NCBI GenBank assembly: GCA_902779085.1
Contig: CACYZY010000006.1
Coordinates: forward strand, 62,001-126,000
Reading direction: 5' to 3'
DNA length: 64,000 bases
Origin: an uncultured Bacteroidales bacterium
Lineage (GTDB): Bacteria; Bacteroidota; Bacteroidia; Bacteroidales; Bacteroidaceae
Shown here in pieces: positions 26,358 through 34,911 of this stretch; position 1 is the first letter of the stretch, and every line of letters starts with the position of its first letter. A program made the translations under genes and the position numbers. A model generated the notes under the pieces. It was not told the origin of the DNA. It did not search any database and saw nothing but the letters and a program-made list of their open reading frames with translations.

Positions 26358-26534
26358 TTGACGCAGTATTTCCTATGGGGTGATTCTAATGCTTTCTATA
26401 GGTCGTCGCAAGGCTTGCCACGGGTGATGGGAAAGCCTCCCATGAGTCATCGCAGTATCTCCTTTACCCCCATAGCAGATACTGCGACGGGTGATGGCAG
26501 ATATTGCAGCGACCCATAGCCATCATTGCGGCCA
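26358..26534. repeat. Eight-unit array with 22-bp period, five forward and three inverted
   Basis: Five units run forward from 26358 to 26468 with the core TCGCARTRTCT followed by YATGGG; three units in opposite orientation follow at once (26469-26490, 26491-26512, 26513-26534). All are 22 bp except the first, which is 23. It occupies most of the gap between the convergent lipoprotein and histidine kinase genes. Confidence 0.85.
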
Positions 26535-26558
26535 GATACAGCAGGGCTCGAAACCAGT

Positions 26559-27863
26559 TTAAGAGAACTCCAACTGGAAAGTGACGGGCCAGTTGTTGGT
26601 TCCAGTCTTTAATAAGGTAATGGTGCCACCAGACAGTTTCATGATTTGGCGTGCTAAAGAGAGACCTATGCCACTACCATCTTGTTTGGTGGTGAAGAAC
26701 GGCACGAATATCTGGCGAGCCAGTTCGGAAGAAATAGCGGGACCATTGTTGCTGACATTAATAAACACATGCTCGTTTTTATCAGCATAGGCATGCACCA
26801 ATATGCGACCTTGATGGTCGCCTATAGCCTGCACAGCATTTTTTAGCAGATTGATTAGCAATTGACGTATCAGATTAGAATCTGCATACAGCATCAGGTC
26901 ATCAGGCTCTACCTGAATATTCAGATTGATATGTTCAGGTACGAGGTTCAAGCTGCTTACTTGCTTCATGATTTCCTGTATGAAGAATGGTTCCGGTTGA
27001 GGCTGCTGCAGTGCAGAGAACTTACGATAACTGTCAACAAACGAAATAAGTCCTGTAGATGTTTCATGTATGGCACGTATGCCATCGTAGATTTCGCTGT
27101 CTTTCACATCTTCTCGCTGCATGAATGTGTCGCTGATGGATGATATAGGGGCCATGCTGTTCATGATTTCATGGGTAAGCACACGTGTGAGCTTGATCCA
27201 CGAGTCAAGTTCCTTCTCGTCCAACTCGTTGTGGATATCATTCATGATGAGTATTCTCACTGCCTTACGGTCAAGTTCTGTCCGTACGCATGCAATTGAC
27301 AAATCCACCTCTCCCTTGTCCGTTTGCAAGTGCAGCTGCCTTCGTTCTTTTGCTTGAATGAGCCTGAACAGGTCTGCCACATCATTACCGTATCTTTCCA
27401 ACTGACGCAGATTACTCAGTATGGGCAGTCCCAGCAACTTGGCGGCAGCAGGGTTGGCCTGCATGATATTGTCATGTTCATCAATGACAATGATGCCTGT
27501 ACTGACAGCAGACATAATGTGCTCATAGAACTTCTCTTGCTGTACCATCTGCTGCTTTTGTTCGTTCATCAGACTGCCGAACTGATTGATAGTGTCTTGC
27601 AGCACTTGTTCACTGGCAGAGTGATAGGTAGTAGGTAAGCGGAAGCTGTAGTCGTTGTTGCGTATAGCTTCCAGCATCAGGTAGCATTTTTCCTTTAGTT
27701 TCTTAACCCCATGTATATAGTTTACTATGGCAAAAAGAAGTACTACAAGTCCGATTCCTGCCAATAGATACTGTCCTTTGGCAAAGCCCCAGGTTAGCAA
27801 CGCCGTGCCTGCCACAAGCAATATGGCACGTATAGCAGTAGTATTTCCCCATTTAGATGCCAT
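26559..27863 (-). CDS. NtrB-like sensor histidine kinase
   Basis: The 434-residue membrane kinase has two N-terminal helices (IRAILLVAGTALLTWGFA and LLAGIGLVVLLFAIVNYI) with almost no periplasmic loop, a PAS domain (MSAVSTGIIVIDEHDNIMQANPAAAKLLG), an H-box (LTRVLTHEIMNSMAPI with the phospho-accepting His) and a full ATPase domain: N-box LLINLLKNAVQAIGD, G1 VSNNGPAIS, F-box FVPFFTTK, G2 GSGIGLSLARQI. The lack of a sensor loop suggests it senses an intramembrane or cytosolic signal. Its start overlaps the response regulator gene by 11 bp. Together they probably control the divergent efflux operon. Confidence 0.93.
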   Translation of the reverse strand: MASKWGNTTAIRAILLVAGTALLTWGFAKGQYLLAGIGLVVLLFAIVNYIHGVKKLKEKCYLMLEAIRNNDYSFRLPTTYHSASEQVLQDTINQFGSLMNEQKQQMVQQEKFYEHIMSAVSTGIIVIDEHDNIMQANPAAAKLLGLPILSNLRQLERYGNDVADLFRLIQAKERRQLHLQTDKGEVDLSIACVRTELDRKAVRILIMNDIHNELDEKELDSWIKLTRVLTHEIMNSMAPISSISDTFMQREDVKDSEIYDGIRAIHETSTGLISFVDSYRKFSALQQPQPEPFFIQEIMKQVSSLNLVPEHINLNIQVEPDDLMLYADSNLIRQLLINLLKNAVQAIGDHQGRILVHAYADKNEHVFINVSNNGPAISSELARQIFVPFFTTKQDGSGIGLSLARQIMKLSGGTITLLKTGTNNWPVTFQLEFS

Positions 27864-29220
27864 ATCGTTTCAGTTTGCTGTAAAGGGTTTGACGGGTGAT
27901 GCCCAACGCATTTGCCACTTGCGATACATTACCATCAAATTGCTGCATGGCACGGCGTATTGCCTCACACTCAGTAGCCTCCAAAGTCTGGGTAGGCATT
28001 TCCTGTTTGTTGTTGTCCCCTGTCGAGGGTTGCATCAAGGCATTTAGTTCTATATGTTCAGGTTTCAGTACATCACCATCCGCCATAATCACCGCTTTCT
28101 CAATGGTATGTTGAAGCTCTCGGATATTGCCGTACCACGGATGTGTTTGCAACTTTTTCACTGCCTCTTGAGAAATGCTTTCCAGTTGTCGCCCATATTG
28201 TAAATTATATTGTTTCAAGAATCGTTCAGCCAAAGGAACGATGTCTTCCTTGCGTTCACGCAGGGCAGGCAGGTGCAGGTGGATGGTGTTGATACGGTAG
28301 AGTAGGTCTTCACGGAAACTGCCTTGCTGCACCATCAGAGCCAAGTCGCGGTTGGTGGCGCAAATCAGGCGTATGTCGGTAGATTGAGGCATATTGCTGC
28401 CCACCTTTACAAACGAACGCTTCTGAATGGCCGTCAGCAGTTTAGGTTGCATGTGAAGGGGCAGGTTAGCAATTTCATCTAAGAATAGTGTGCCTCCATT
28501 GGCAGCCTCAAAACGTCCGATTCTATCAGCATGGGCATCAGTAAATGAGCCTTTTACATGACCAAACAACTCGCTTTCAAACAATGTTTCCGTAATGGCA
28601 CCCATATCTACCGAAACGAAAGGCCCTTCGTGGCGATTGCTTAATCGGTGAATCTCATGCGCCAGCATGTCTTTACCCGTGCCGTTTTCACCAGTAATCA
28701 AGATGCTGGCATCCGTAGCGCTGATGCGTTCCACCATCAATTTCAGCTGACTGATTACCTCAGAGGTCCCCCAAAACATTTCGCCTTCCTGCTGATTAAT
28801 AGCTGTTGTTTTCTTCTGTTTGGGTTTTTCTTGCCGCGCTTTTTCCAGTGCGTCCAAGAGAGTTTGCACCAGTTTGGCATTGTCCCAGGGCTTTACCACA
28901 AAGTCGGTGGCACCTTCTTTTAATCCTGTCACTGCCAAGTTAATGTCGGCATATGCCGTAAAAAGAACCACTTGTGTTTGTGGACGCAGTCGCTTTATCT
29001 CCCGTAGCCAGTAAAGTCCTTCGTTACCAGTGTTAAGCCCAGAGGAGAAGTTCATATCCAATAGTATCACGTCAGGGCGTTTCTGTTGGATGGTGGTAGG
29101 CAACGCCACCGGACTGCTGAGCGTTACTATTTGTTCGAAATAGCTATCCAGCAGGTAATGAAGTGACGTCAATATGTTTTTATTGTCATCAACTACCACC
29201 AATGATCCATGTCTATTCAT
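27853..29220 (-). CDS. Sigma-54-dependent response regulator (NtrC-like)
   Basis: The 455-residue regulator has an N-terminal receiver (VVVDDNKNILTSL; phospho-acceptor Asp in VILLDMNF; Lys in VKPWDNA), an AAA+ domain with Walker A GENGTGKDMLA and Walker B GGTLFLDEIANLP, and a C-terminal helix-turn-helix (VSQVANALGITRQTLYSKLKRYGI) of the Fis type. The sigma-54 contact loop reads GSFTDA instead of the classical GAFTGA, a change often seen in Bacteroidota. It activates RNA polymerase holding sigma-54. The only good sigma-54 promoter in view is the one at 29415-29431 of the divergent operon, which makes that operon its prime target. Confidence 0.95.
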   Translation of the reverse strand: MNRHGSLVVVDDNKNILTSLHYLLDSYFEQIVTLSSPVALPTTIQQKRPDVILLDMNFSSGLNTGNEGLYWLREIKRLRPQTQVVLFTAYADINLAVTGLKEGATDFVVKPWDNAKLVQTLLDALEKARQEKPKQKKTTAINQQEGEMFWGTSEVISQLKLMVERISATDASILITGENGTGKDMLAHEIHRLSNRHEGPFVSVDMGAITETLFESELFGHVKGSFTDAHADRIGRFEAANGGTLFLDEIANLPLHMQPKLLTAIQKRSFVKVGSNMPQSTDIRLICATNRDLALMVQQGSFREDLLYRINTIHLHLPALRERKEDIVPLAERFLKQYNLQYGRQLESISQEAVKKLQTHPWYGNIRELQHTIEKAVIMADGDVLKPEHIELNALMQPSTGDNNKQEMPTQTLEATECEAIRRAMQQFDGNVSQVANALGITRQTLYSKLKRYGI

Positions 29221-29323
29221 ATTAACCTGTTTGCTTAGTGTAGCAAAGGTAATTAAAAGTTTTGAGAATGGATAAGACTTGTGTCACAAACTATCCGTTA
29301 TTCTCGTATTATAAAAGAAAGCA

Positions 29324-29362
29324 TGTCTAATATTTAGACAGCCACTGTCTAATAATTAGACA
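29324..29362. promoter_or_regulatory. Twin palindromic activator sites upstream of the sigma-54 promoter
   Basis: TGTCTAATATTTAGACA (29324-29340, one mismatch) and TGTCTAATAATTAGACA (29346-29362, perfect 8+1+8 dyad) are 22 bp apart, about two helix turns, and end about 53 bp upstream of the -24 box. Position and symmetry fit enhancer-like binding sites for the NtrC-like regulator. Confidence 0.75.
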
Positions 29363-29414
29363 CATTCGTTATGTAGTGAAAGTATCTGTTGCTGATAATC
29401 AGTAAGATATGAGT

Positions 29415-29431
29415 TTGGCACGGCGTTTGCT
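29415..29431 (+). promoter_or_regulatory. Sigma-54 (-24/-12) promoter of the efflux operon
   Basis: TTGGCACG-GCGT-TTGCT matches the sigma-54 consensus YTGGCACG-N4-TTGCW at every defined position. The invariant GG is at 29417-29418 and the GC at 29429-29430. The TolC gene starts 36 bp later. Confidence 0.92.
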
Positions 29432-29467
29432 TTGAGAAAGATGTAAGAAAAATTAAAATTATCAAAG

Positions 29468-30910
29468 ATGAATAGAACCCATAAATCGATAGTACTGGCT
29501 GCTATGATAATTGTCAATTCTCAATTGTCACTTTCTGGAGCAGTGGGCGCCAAAGATGCTTGCATCGATTTGGACGAGTCGCGACAGAATAGTACGCAGT
29601 CAATAGTCAACGGCCAAAGTTCAACTTATAACGGTTCATGGACCGTTGACCAGTGTATGGCATATGCCGTTACCCATAACCATCAGGTGCACCAAAAAGA
29701 GCTGGAGGTAAAGAACAACCAGATGGACAAACTCAGTGCCATAGGCAACTTCATACCTTCTGTTGATGGAGGCGTCAGTGCACGCTACAGCTTTGGTCGA
29801 GGCATTGACCCCGAAACCAACGTATATGACCACATCTCTACCTTTCATAATAACTATTTCATTGAAGCCAACATGCTAATCTTCCGTGGTGGAAGCCTGG
29901 TGAGCCAAGTTCGCAAAGCCCAGGCCAATGTGAAGATGGGTAAGGCGGCCTTGCAGGAAGCGCAGGATAATACGGCACTGGACACTTTCCAGGCGTATAT
30001 CCAGGCGCTTTACTGCATGGGTACCGTCAGGATGGCGAAGCAGAAGTTGGCAGAAAGCGACTCCTTATTATACAAGGCTCGCTTGCAGGAAGAGATTGGC
30101 ATGAAGGGTATGGCGGATGTGGCGCAGATGGAGGCTCAGCAGGCTACCGATGCCTATAATTATACGCATCAGCAACATCTTTTTGAAACTGCCATGTTAA
30201 CGCTGAAGCAAAAGATGAACTATCCGATGGAGGATGAACTCCTGCTCGATTCTACCTTATTGGATAGCCCCGTAATGGAACAAGCTAATTTGGACTTGGT
30301 AGATAAGGAACAGGTGGTGAACCTCGCTTTGGCAGGCAACCCCACCTTACAGAAAAGTCTGTTCAAAGCTCAAGCCCAGAAGATGGAGAGTCGAGGAGCA
30401 TGGAGCGAAGTATTGCCCAGCATCAGTTTGTATGCAGGCCTCAACACCTCTTACTACAAGCAGTTGCATGTGGATACCTACCCATCCTTTAAGAACCAGT
30501 TTAAGGACAACTATGGTTCCTACATCGGCATCTCACTCAGCGTCCCCATTTTCTCTCAGTTTAAGGGAGTGAGTAGTGTACGCAAGGCTCGCAATAGCTA
30601 TCGGATTGCACAGGAGCAGTATGAGGAGCAGAAGCTGGAGTTGCGTAAGTTAGTGGAGCAGGCAGTAATGGACCGAGAGGGCTATCTGAGAGAAAGCATC
30701 CAGATGGAGAAGAAAGTTGCTTCTGATCAGTTGGCATATCAGGTGACGAAGCGCAAGTACGAGGAGGGTTTGATGACCTCGTTGGATGTGCAGCATAATG
30801 CCGCTACGTGGCTGGAGTCGCAAGCCAGTCTCTTGCAAAGCAAACTCACCTACTTCCTCAAGTGCAGGTTAGTGGAATATTACAAAGGAAATGACATTAT
30901 TCAGCAATAA
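29468..30910 (+). CDS. TolC-family outer-membrane efflux protein
   Basis: The 480-residue protein is an outer-membrane factor that forms the exit duct of tripartite pumps. It has an N-terminal signal peptide, then the typical TolC start (TVDQCMAYAVTHNHQVHQKELEVKNNQ), long coiled-coil helices and a repeat in the second half (LVDKEQVVNLALAGNPTLQKSLFKAQ). Residues about 16-60 are odd: the DNA at 29503-29528 is a repeat of AATTGTCAATTCTCAATTGTC type and 29600-29660 contains AGTCAACGG-like repeats, giving low-complexity residues (NGQSSTYNGSW). It is the first gene of the sigma-54 operon and is followed by the adaptor gene after 11 bp. Confidence 0.92.
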   Translation: MNRTHKSIVLAAMIIVNSQLSLSGAVGAKDACIDLDESRQNSTQSIVNGQSSTYNGSWTVDQCMAYAVTHNHQVHQKELEVKNNQMDKLSAIGNFIPSVDGGVSARYSFGRGIDPETNVYDHISTFHNNYFIEANMLIFRGGSLVSQVRKAQANVKMGKAALQEAQDNTALDTFQAYIQALYCMGTVRMAKQKLAESDSLLYKARLQEEIGMKGMADVAQMEAQQATDAYNYTHQQHLFETAMLTLKQKMNYPMEDELLLDSTLLDSPVMEQANLDLVDKEQVVNLALAGNPTLQKSLFKAQAQKMESRGAWSEVLPSISLYAGLNTSYYKQLHVDTYPSFKNQFKDNYGSYIGISLSVPIFSQFKGVSSVRKARNSYRIAQEQYEEQKLELRKLVEQAVMDREGYLRESIQMEKKVASDQLAYQVTKRKYEEGLMTSLDVQHNAATWLESQASLLQSKLTYFLKCRLVEYYKGNDIIQQ

Positions 30911-30921
30911 AAGAAAATACT

Positions 30922-32172
30922 ATGGATATACAGTTAGAAAAAAAGAAAGGCATTCAGAAGAAGCACCTGCCATATATTGCAGGAGGAAGCGTAATCATCC
31001 TGTTGCTGGCATGGATTATCTTCGGCAACCACGCTTCTACTATGCGTGTAGATAGCAAATCAGTCAACATTGCAGATGTAACCTACGGAGAGTTCAACGA
31101 CTATATTCGTCTGAACGGACGGGTACAACCCATCAGCATCGTGCAGATAAGCCCAGAGGAAGGCGGTATAGTCATGGAGAAGGTGGTAGAGGAAGGTGCC
31201 CAGGTGAAGAAGGGTGATGTTATTTTACGTCTCGCCAACTCCAACCTCGACCTCTCCATCCTCAACGCTGAGAGTGAACTGGCAGAAAAGCAGAACCTCT
31301 TGCGCAATACGCAGGTGGCGATGCAGCAAGACAAGCTGACCAACGAGACGGAGAAGGCTACCCTCGATATTGACACCCAGCGCAAGCAGCGTACCTACAA
31401 GCAGATGGAACGTCTGTATAACGAGAAGCTGGTAAGCAAGGAAGAGTTTATGCAGGCGAAAGAGGATTTCGAGTTGGCACAACGTAAACACAACCTGGTG
31501 GCACAGCGTCTGGAGCAAGACAGTATCTATCGCACCGTGCAGATGGACCAGATGGAGGACAACCTGCAGAATATGCGCCAGAACGTGGCGATGATTCGTG
31601 AGCGCAAGAACAAGTTGGAGGTAAGGGCTACCATCAGTGGCGAGTTGGGCTTGTTGGATGCTGAATTAGGACAGAACATCAGTGCCGGACAGATGGTGGG
31701 ACAAATCAACGATCTGAGCGACTTCAAGGTGGAGGCACAGGTGGATGAGCATTATATTGATAGAGTAATAAATGGTTTGCCTGCAACTTTTCAGCGTCAA
31801 AATACGTCTTTTGGATTAAAGGTGCGTAAGGTATATCCCGAAGTGCGCGAGGGCAGGTTCCGTACCGACTTTGTGTTCACCGGTGAGCGTCCCGACAATA
31901 TCCGAAGCGGACAGACCTACTACATCGACCTGCAATTAGGAGAACCATCCGAGAGTGTGCTGATTCCTAAGGGCACCTTCTTCCAGGTCACTGGCGGCAA
32001 CTGGATCTTCGTAGTAGATAAGGATGGCAAGAAGGCTTATCGCCGCACCATCCGTATCGGACGCCAGAACCCGCAGTACTACGAGGTGCTGGAAGGCCTG
32101 GAGCAGGGTGAGCGTGTCATCGTGAGTGGCTATGAAGGCTTTAAGGATAATGAAGTGTTAGTATTGAATTAA
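30922..32172 (+). CDS. MacA/HlyD-type periplasmic adaptor subunit
   Basis: The 416-residue protein anchors by one N-terminal helix (YIAGGSVIILLLAWIIFG) and joins the ABC permeases to the TolC channel. It has the barrel-sandwich (lipoyl-like) half motifs ISPEEGGIVMEKVVEEGAQVKKGDVILRL and EVRATISGELGLLDAELGQNISAG, a central coiled coil (about residues 105-225), and the membrane-proximal domain ending GLEQGERVIVSGYEGF. It is in the operon between the TolC gene and a small membrane protein gene, as in MacAB-TolC-type systems. Confidence 0.93.
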   Translation: MDIQLEKKKGIQKKHLPYIAGGSVIILLLAWIIFGNHASTMRVDSKSVNIADVTYGEFNDYIRLNGRVQPISIVQISPEEGGIVMEKVVEEGAQVKKGDVILRLANSNLDLSILNAESELAEKQNLLRNTQVAMQQDKLTNETEKATLDIDTQRKQRTYKQMERLYNEKLVSKEEFMQAKEDFELAQRKHNLVAQRLEQDSIYRTVQMDQMEDNLQNMRQNVAMIRERKNKLEVRATISGELGLLDAELGQNISAGQMVGQINDLSDFKVEAQVDEHYIDRVINGLPATFQRQNTSFGLKVRKVYPEVREGRFRTDFVFTGERPDNIRSGQTYYIDLQLGEPSESVLIPKGTFFQVTGGNWIFVVDKDGKKAYRRTIRIGRQNPQYYEVLEGLEQGERVIVSGYEGFKDNEVLVLN

Positions 32173-32191
32173 GAATTAAAAAATAAGTATT

Positions 32192-32536
32192 ATGGAAAAG
32201 AATAAGATTATCAAGGCTATAGGCATTATCGTAGTGGTATTGCTGTTGTTATATGCACAAGCTGGACACATCAACTTGCCAGGACATGGCAACAGAGAGC
32301 AAAAGAACTTGCAGGAAGCAGTGGTGAACTATGTCGCTTCTCAGCTGACTAATGGCGAAACGGTGGAGTTTGGCACCAAGTATAATAGCAATGACTACAA
32401 AGAGAATGGTGAAGTGCGTTACTCTGCTACCGTTGAATACTATGTGGTGGCAAAGGATGGTACCAAGGTGAAGCATACCGCACAGGTAGTTACCAACGAG
32501 GACAAGGATAAGATTATCGAATGGAGAGACCAATAA
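32192..32536 (+). CDS. Small single-helix membrane protein of unknown function
   Basis: I do not recognise this 114-residue protein. It has one N-terminal membrane helix (IIKAIGIIVVVLLLLYA) followed by a periplasmic part with beta-rich pattern (ETVEFGTKYNSNDY, EVRYSATVEYYVVAKDGTKVKHTAQVVT). It lies 19 bp after the adaptor gene and 3 bp before the first permease gene, in the same operon, so it may be an accessory part of the efflux pump. The predicted reading frame is well maintained and its codon use matches its neighbours, so it is a real gene. Confidence 0.7.
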   Translation: MEKNKIIKAIGIIVVVLLLLYAQAGHINLPGHGNREQKNLQEAVVNYVASQLTNGETVEFGTKYNSNDYKENGEVRYSATVEYYVVAKDGTKVKHTAQVVTNEDKDKIIEWRDQ

Positions 32537-32539
32537 ACG

Positions 32540-34909
32540 ATGAAAACAATAGTTAGGAACTTTACATCTATTTTCAAGAAGTTTGTTACGGCAAACCTGC
32601 TGAATATGTTAGGACTGAGCTTGGCATTCGCCTCGTTCTTCGTCATCATGACTCAGGTGAGCTACGACCTGAGCTACAACAAGAGTTTTACGGAACATGA
32701 GAACCTGTTCAGGATGACTTGGTCTCTCGGTGATGATGAAGAAGGCTATGGCAGCACCTTGCCTCGTCCCGCAATAGAACGCTTGGCGGTGACTTCGCCC
32801 CATATCATCAGTTATGGCAGCTATCAGGGTTGGGTGAATTTTGACCAATATTGCATAGGCGAGAAAGAATTTAGTTTGAATGAACGATTTGGCAACAATG
32901 ATTTCCTCAGTGTTTTCAAGCCTACTGTTATAGCTGGCAATCTGGAAGGGCTGAAACAGCGTTATAACATCGTACTGCCCCGTTCAGAGGCGATGCGTCT
33001 GTTCGGCACGACAGATGTGGTGGGGCAGACATTGAAATACAAGTGGGAAGATAATCTGTACTACAATGTGTGTGCCGTGATAGAAGATTATCCGGCAAAT
33101 AACTTCTTGCATGGCAATTGCTTTATCGGTACCGATTATAACAAGGACAGCTACAACAACTGGAATTATGATGCCTATATCCGGGTGGATGATGCCAAGA
33201 ACCTGCCGACTGTGCAGGAAACCTTGCGCAAGATGTTAATAGACATCTGTAAAGAAAAGTACAACATGACCACCCAGGAAGAGGAAGATGCTTTGCAGAT
33301 CATCTTTACCAATGTGGCTGATGCTCACTTCTCCAAAGACCTGAATAAGGCTGCTCCTGGCAGAAGCTCCGTCTATTTGCTGATTTGTTTCTCTTTGCTG
33401 ATAGTGGTGATTGCAGCGGTGAACTTTATGAACTTCACTTTGGCTGAGACTCCGATGCGCATCCGCAGTATCAACACCCAGAAAGTGTTGGGCGCTACAG
33501 CAGCGAAACTGAGAGCCAGCTTGTTGGTAGAGGCAGTAATCATCAGTCTGATAGCTTTTGTGGTGGCATTGCTGATTGTGTATCTGGCGCACGACTTCGG
33601 CTTGCAGGAACTGGTACAGGCAAGCATCTTGTTGCAAGATCATCCACAGCTGATAGCCATCACGTTAGCTTTGAGTATCGGCGTAGGTCTGTTGGCTGGT
33701 GCCTATCCCTCCTATTACGTTACCTCCTTCCCTCCGGCGTTGGTGCTGAAAGGCTCGTTTGGCTTGTCGCCTAAGGGCAGGGTGTTACGAACTGTGCTTA
33801 TCTGCCTGCAGTTTGTGGTTTCCTTTATGTTAGTGATTGGCGTGGGCATCATGTATCTGCAGAGTTATCTCATTTACCATACCGATTACGGTTTCGATAA
33901 AGACGAAGTGTTGACACTCCCAGCCACCCCAGCCACACGCCAACAGCTTGATGCGGTAGATGCGGAACTGAGATCCATCTCTGGCATTGAGGGTGCCAGT
34001 ATAACACAGGGTATTCTTGGCAGTAGTGACAGTTATCAAACGTGGGGCAGGGGCAGTGGCGACAAATATTTGAACTTTACTTGCCTCTTTGTGGATTGGC
34101 GATTCTTGGATGTGATGGGTATTGATATTGTAGAAGGTCGTAACTTTAGAGAATCAGATGGCGATGTGTATATCCTCAATGAGTCAGCCAAAAAACGATA
34201 CGACTGGCTGAGGGTGAATGAACCCATTACTGATGGCGATCTCCCTGTTATAGGTTTCTGTAAGGATATCAAGTATTCCACTTTGCGAGTAGATGACGCT
34301 GAATTGCCTATTGCCTTCTTCGTACCGAAACCAGGAGGGGAATATGCTCAATGGTCTTGGCAGAACAATGTATTGGTGCGTGTATCTAAAGGTGTGGACA
34401 AACGTCAAATCAAGCAGAAGGTATTAGATGTAGTCAATAGGATTGAGAAGGAATATACCTTAGATCTTAGCGAGTTGAATTACATTGACGAGGTGTTGGA
34501 GAGATCTTATCAGCAAGAATCCCTCTTCACCAAGCAGATATTGCTCTTCTCATTGTTGGCTATCCTCATCAGCATCATCGGTGTGTTTGGCTTGACCATG
34601 TTTGAGAGTGAGTATCGCCGCAAGGAGATAGGCATCCGCAAGGTGTTCGGCAGTTCCACCCGTGAGATTCTCCAGATGTTCAACAAGCGATACCTGTATA
34701 TCCTGTTGGGTTGCTTCGTGGTGGCTGCACCAGTGGGCTATCTCTTGGGGCAGCATTGGCTCGAAGGCTTTGCCGTTCGCACAACCATCAATCCTCTGCT
34801 GTTCTTGGTGTCCTTCCTGTTAGTAACCCTCATTACTATGCTGACGGTAACCTACCAGAGCTGGAAGAACGCTAGTGAGAACCCCGTAAACTCTATAAAG
34901 ACAGAATAA
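32540..34909 (+). CDS. ABC transporter permease 1, MacB/FtsX type
   Basis: The 789-residue protein has the double FtsX architecture common in Bacteroidota. The N-terminal membrane helix (LLNMLGLSLAFASFFVIMT) is followed by a periplasmic MacB-type domain, then three helices (YLLICFSLLIVVIAAVNFM onward), a second half with a further helix and periplasmic domain, and the C-terminal FtsX block with the conserved cytosolic segment RRKEIGIRKVFGSSTREIL. It forms the membrane part of an ABC efflux pump that uses the single ATPase at 37313. The next permease gene begins 2 bp after it. Confidence 0.93.
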   Translation: MKTIVRNFTSIFKKFVTANLLNMLGLSLAFASFFVIMTQVSYDLSYNKSFTEHENLFRMTWSLGDDEEGYGSTLPRPAIERLAVTSPHIISYGSYQGWVNFDQYCIGEKEFSLNERFGNNDFLSVFKPTVIAGNLEGLKQRYNIVLPRSEAMRLFGTTDVVGQTLKYKWEDNLYYNVCAVIEDYPANNFLHGNCFIGTDYNKDSYNNWNYDAYIRVDDAKNLPTVQETLRKMLIDICKEKYNMTTQEEEDALQIIFTNVADAHFSKDLNKAAPGRSSVYLLICFSLLIVVIAAVNFMNFTLAETPMRIRSINTQKVLGATAAKLRASLLVEAVIISLIAFVVALLIVYLAHDFGLQELVQASILLQDHPQLIAITLALSIGVGLLAGAYPSYYVTSFPPALVLKGSFGLSPKGRVLRTVLICLQFVVSFMLVIGVGIMYLQSYLIYHTDYGFDKDEVLTLPATPATRQQLDAVDAELRSISGIEGASITQGILGSSDSYQTWGRGSGDKYLNFTCLFVDWRFLDVMGIDIVEGRNFRESDGDVYILNESAKKRYDWLRVNEPITDGDLPVIGFCKDIKYSTLRVDDAELPIAFFVPKPGGEYAQWSWQNNVLVRVSKGVDKRQIKQKVLDVVNRIEKEYTLDLSELNYIDEVLERSYQQESLFTKQILLFSLLAILISIIGVFGLTMFESEYRRKEIGIRKVFGSSTREILQMFNKRYLYILLGCFVVAAPVGYLLGQHWLEGFAVRTTINPLLFLVSFLLVTLITMLTVTYQSWKNASENPVNSIKTE

Positions 34910-34911
34910 CG

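Noticed and set aside
26358-26534. CRISPR array
   Set aside because: The units are contiguous and degenerate, with no unique spacers between identical repeats, and no cas genes are present.
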